Positions 60,881 to 64,000 of a stretch of DNA of 64,000 nucleotides are shown here, one piece after another. Source of the stretch: Hirsutella rhossiliensis (Eukaryota > Ascomycota > Sordariomycetes > Hypocreales > Ophiocordycipitaceae); assembly GCF_020360975.1 (NCBI RefSeq), contig NW_025408668.1:5022001-5086000 (forward strand), written 5' to 3'. The notes under the pieces are model-generated. The model searched no databases and had not been told where the DNA came from. It saw only the letters and a list, made by a program, of their open reading frames with translations. Each line of letters starts with the position of its first letter. The stretch's first letter is position 1. The position numbers were made by a program, and so were the translations under genes.

Positions 60881-61312
60881 TGTTGAAGTTGATGATTTTC
60901 TATCTATCTACCAGCGGACATGCTGTCTTATATAGACAATTGTAGCTGAACGGAAGAACCTTTCGGGACCAGATTTAGGCTGCCGTATAGCCCTGAGACT
61001 GAGGAATTCCGTGATATCTCGAGTGAATCTGGAAGTGTCTTGGTTCTACTGATATTCGTGTTTAGAGGAGGTTGGTCGTGCCGGTGTTCTTAAGAGGTCT
61101 TAGCTAGCATTCCAAGCTAGCTCTGTTCCTTCGATTCCCGATTGTACGATAACCGGCAACCCGTTTAATGCATAATGACATGCAAAATAACGAGCGATTC
61201 TTGCTCTACAGGATGAGATTTTGTCTATAATTAATATACTACTTATTGGCTTATATAATCGGGAGAGTATATTATAGCTGCTTTATTTATAGTAGGAACA
61301 CCGTTCCTTATA
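60881..61312 (-). repeat. 5' LTR of copia-1 #1
   Basis: 432 bp. On the minus strand it runs from TATAAGGAACGG to CTTCAACA, so it ends in CA as expected of an LTR. The 568-bp form ends in GA. It is followed outside by AGTAA. Confidence 0.9.
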
Positions 61313-61317
61313 AGTAA

Positions 61318-61931
61318 GGACTACGATAATCTCGCGTTTATAGCGCGGTAGGACCTATTTTACTATAGCTTTATATTAAGTTAGTCCCTTAGTCTCGGCT
61401 ACGACTATGGCCTAGGTTCGCTTAGGGCCCCCTAGGCCTAAAGCGATGCCTAAGCGGAGTTCTTCCTTAACTACCTCCTTAATTATATCCTAGATTATCG
61501 TCTTAAAGCTCTCGTCTACGCGGAGTACCGCTAACGACGCGCTACTAGCGCGGCTCTTCGCCTTAAAGAGCTATTTAACTACTACCTATACCCTACTAAA
61601 CTATACGCTTAAGATAACGCCCGCGAGTTCGTTATATACTACTTTTTCTACAAGGTCGCTTAGCGCCTAGGCTAGTATTATATCGCTGCTTTAGGTTTAT
61701 TAACTTACTCTATTAGGGTATATAAATTTAGGTAGCGTCTCTTTACGCTACGCGCTTTAATCGAGCCTAGTATATCGAGGGCCGCTACTACGTTTACTTA
61801 CCCCTTAGCCTTAGCGTAGTATCGTTACTAAGGGTAATTAATACTACTAAATTAATTCCTAGTATTAGTTAGTATTTTAGTCGCGATATATACCTACTAT
61901 AGGCATATATTAGTTTTACGAGAAGTTTTTT
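61318..61931 (-). pseudogene. LINE-A ORF1 N-terminal part and 5' end
   Basis: It resumes after copia-1 #1 and aligns with LINE-C 31,728-32,351. ORF1 probably starts near 61,830, and the last 100 bp to GAGAAGTTTTTT form the 5' leader. Confidence 0.75.
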
Positions 61932-61946
61932 ACTTTTAAACTATTA

Positions 61947-63090
61947 AAAAGTAAATTACTATACTTTATATAAAGGAGATAAGCGATAATAACGCTAGTC
62001 TACCTTAAGGCTAATATAGTAACCTTAGTCTAAGAGGCCCGCCTACTAAGGGTTTAGGTATACTAGAAACTATACTAAAAGGCGTACTTAAAATAACTCT
62101 AAGCGAAGTTAAAGCGCTAGACTATAGCCTTAACCGGGCTCGCGGCGTCTATATAAGGCTATACCTTACTACGCGCTAGGAAAGTCTATAGTAAGGTAAT
62201 CTAGTCCTTAATCTCCTACGCTATAGTTATATTTTATAAGATAACGCCCGCGGAGAGGAAACTACGCAGAATCGCGCGGGACCTTACCTAAGACTAGTTA
62301 GCCTACCTCTAGGTAATAATAAGTGCCTACCGCGCGACCTTAGTTTACTAAGTTAAAGTAAAGGTATAGGTACCCTTAATCGACCTTTACTTAAACTAAA
62401 GAATAATAAATACCCTTTAAAGGCTAGAAGACTTAGGGCTCTTAGGCTAAATCTAATATATATTTAACGCGGTCGCGGGTATACTTAAAAGGAGGCGATA
62501 CTAGAGAAAAGGTAGACCCTTAGCGGTACTACCTTTAAGTAGACCCCCCCTCGCGGAGGAGATAAGAGGGGTTTAGAGCTAAATAGGAACGGACGACCTC
62601 TTAGATAAAGCTAAGTCGCTTAAAAGGCTAAACGAGGAATAGGCCGCTTAATAGAACGCTAAGAAAGATATAATCTAATAATACTAGACTACCTTTTACC
62701 TTACTAACTTCCCGCTTTAGTTTAATAAGGCGATAATACTAAACCGTTATAAGGGCCTCCTTAAGTATATTAGTATAGTAATTACCTAAATATATATAGG
62801 AAAGATTAAGCTTAATAACTTCCTTTTTAACTAATAAGTCCTTAGTATAGTTTCGCTAATATATACCTATAAATAAAGATAGGATACTATCTACTATATA
62901 ATAATCGACTATCTATTAATAGTAGAGGTAAGGGAGTCCCTCTTAATATAGGCCTAGGATATAGGTAACGTAAGAGCGGGCCTTTAAGGGAAAAGGATAG
63001 CGGCGCCGCTAGTATAATAGTTCCTCCGCTTAAGTAGGCTCCGCTAGTTTAACCTAGCTTAAAGGCTATATATAAATATACCGGATAATA
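61947..63090 (+). pseudogene. LINE-B ORF2, C-terminal part
   Basis: The conserved thumb region (QKLYQKAYLKQL, then AYRATLVYQV) is readable with Gln and Trp codons as stops. A Cys/His-rich tail comparable to that of other Tad1 elements follows near 62,850-62,900. The end, near 63,090, is estimated from loss of coding character. Confidence 0.78.
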
Positions 63091-63099
63091 AAACCGAGG

Positions 63100-64000
63100 T
63101 CGTACTAAGGATAGAGCGGCCTTAATTAAGACTACCCTAGCTAACTACCTTTCTTATTAAAGTAACCTAGAAAGGGAAAGGACTTATAATTATAAAACTA
63201 TAGCTTTAACCGAACTAAACTTAAACTAAGCGTAAACCTCGCTAATTAAACTATAAACTAAATAAAACTAATATAACTTAACCGAACTAACCTTAATAGC
63301 TATAAAATAAGACCTACTACTAAAAGACTATAACTAAATAAGACCTAACCTAGAACTAAACTAAGATAAAGCCGATAACTAGCCCCCTTTAAACTATAAC
63401 CTTAGCTTAGCTTATTAGTAGTAACGTTTACTTTATTATTATAGTAAGAACGATAAGACCCCCTTAAGGTAGTACGCGGAGTATAGGAAGGAGTAACCTA
63501 AGGCTTATAAGGAGTATAAGGACTACTACTAATATAAGAACCTTAATAACGACTAAATAAACCTAACCTTAAACTTAAACTAAAGCTAGCTTAAATAGCT
63601 AGCTTATAAGATAGAGTAATAACTAAGGTCTATATTAAGGTAGGACTTATATTAGCGGCGGTATAGAGGCGTTTACTATAGCTTATACTATAACTATAGA
63701 TCTAATTAAGGTTAAGACTAGTAATAATCTTAGCTAAGACTAAACCGCGATAGCTATAAAAACGCTACTAAATAAAGTTAAGAGTATTAGTAGGATCGGT
63801 AAGCGACGTAAGATAAGGACGCTTTAAGGCGGGCTCGGCGCTAAGAGAACTACCGGGCTATAGCTCGGCGTTAAAAGGAGATATAGTTAGCTCCTAAGCT
63901 AGCTCTATAATAGCCGTAGGTATAGATACCTTAGCCTTAGCCTTAAATAGGGCCTTAAACGCGGCTACCGCCTTACCTTTACCTTTACCTTTCCCTTTAT
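63100..64000 (-). pseudogene. Antisense gene region of LINE-B, partial
   Basis: Reverse complement of LINE-A 50,390-51,290. It holds the Ser/Pro-rich, Cys-cluster and Lys-rich parts. Exon 1 and the intron should lie beyond the window. This third copy shows that the region belongs to the LINE and not to one insertion. Confidence 0.5.

Larger units (their letters stand above)
55533..61312 (-). mobile_element. copia-1 #1, minus strand: youngest insertion, only lightly RIP-mutated
   Basis: 5,780 bp inside LINE-A ORF1, flanked by AGTAA (55,528-55,532 and 61,313-61,317). It keeps many CA, TG and ATG, unlike its surroundings. Left and right LTRs are 432 bp each when bounded by the duplication. The gag-pol order is copia type. 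It carries scattered small deletions and a deletion of about 98 bp in gag, so it cannot be autonomous. Confidence 0.93.
48812..61931 (-). mobile_element. LINE-A: full-length Tad1-like LINE, minus strand, carrying copia-1 #1
   Basis: Without the 5.8-kb copia insertion it is about 7.33 kb, matching LINE-C. It sits in LINE-B between 15- to 17-bp duplications (48,795-48,811 and 61,930-61,946). The (TAA)n 3' end is on the left. Its body is similar to LINE-C throughout, with differences mostly at CA/TG-to-TA sites. ORF1 is interrupted at 55,532 by the copia insertion and resumes at 61,318. Confidence 0.93.
61932..64000 (+). mobile_element. LINE-B, continuation: RT C-terminus and 3' region (incomplete)
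   Basis: It begins with the duplicated target and resumes exactly where 48,811 stopped. ORF2 continues to about 63,090, with the C-terminal block typical of Tad1 RT. From about 63,100 the sequence is the complement of the antisense gene region seen in LINE-A and LINE-C. The window ends within its Lys-rich stretch (ACCTTTACC repeats at about 63,975-64,000). Confidence 0.9.

Noticed and set aside
55533..61312. An intact, active copia element
   Set aside because: Trp-to-stop changes, frameshifts and a gag deletion of about 98 bp rule out an intact polyprotein.

Overview
The window looks like repeat-induced point mutation (RIP) heterochromatin of a filamentous ascomycete (Pezizomycotina). For tens of kilobases the dinucleotides CA and TG are almost absent and TA is everywhere, while CG is retained. 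That is the footprint of C-to-T change at CpA on both strands. Because ATG contains TG, nearly every start codon has been lost, and Gln (CAA/CAG) and Trp (TGG) codons have become stops. Coding content must therefore be read as decayed pseudogenes. The species cannot be named from the sequence. No functional host gene, tRNA, rRNA or CRISPR array was recognised.

Layout. 1-1,125: GC-rich or mixed DNA that is not saturated with RIP, with a 53-bp tandem repeat. 1,126-3,886: saturated DNA, mostly unidentified. 3,887-20,032: remnants of two Ty1/copia families, called here copia-1 and copia-2, including a 12.7-kb head-to-head pair of copia-2 elements inserted inside a copia-1 LTR, then about 2 kb of unidentified DNA. 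20,033 to beyond 64,000: one nested stack. A copia-2 element (20,033-) is split by a copia-1 element (20,935-42,371). That element holds a solo copia-1 LTR, itself split by LINE-C (24,997-32,351), and a chromodomain gypsy element (34,289-42,095). Further along, the same copia-2 is split by another copia-1 (43,902-), then LINE-B (45,105-), then LINE-A (48,812-61,931), then the youngest copia-1 (55,533-61,312). The nesting is supported by target-site duplications (TSDs) and by LTR lengths that come out right when the pieces are rejoined.

The elements encode recognisable machinery. Copia: gag, protease, integrase, RT, RNase H, with a primer site matching half of an initiator tRNA-Met. Gypsy: gag, RT, RNase H, integrase and a chromodomain. 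LINE (Tad1-like): ORF1 with CCHC knuckles, and ORF2 with an endonuclease and RT, ending in a (TAA)n tail.

The most interesting signal is in the gypsy and LINE elements. Each appears to carry an additional gene on the opposite strand, downstream of pol/ORF2 and converging on it, with fungal-type introns. In gypsy three exons join in phase 0 to about 481 codons (34,948-36,496). In the LINE a 101-codon first exon and a 52-bp intron occur at matching positions in two copies, 24 kb apart. I recognise neither protein. Other points of note are the displaced LTR boundary and private gag deletion of the youngest copia-1, and the repeated GAGCT motif around the head-to-head copia-2 pair.
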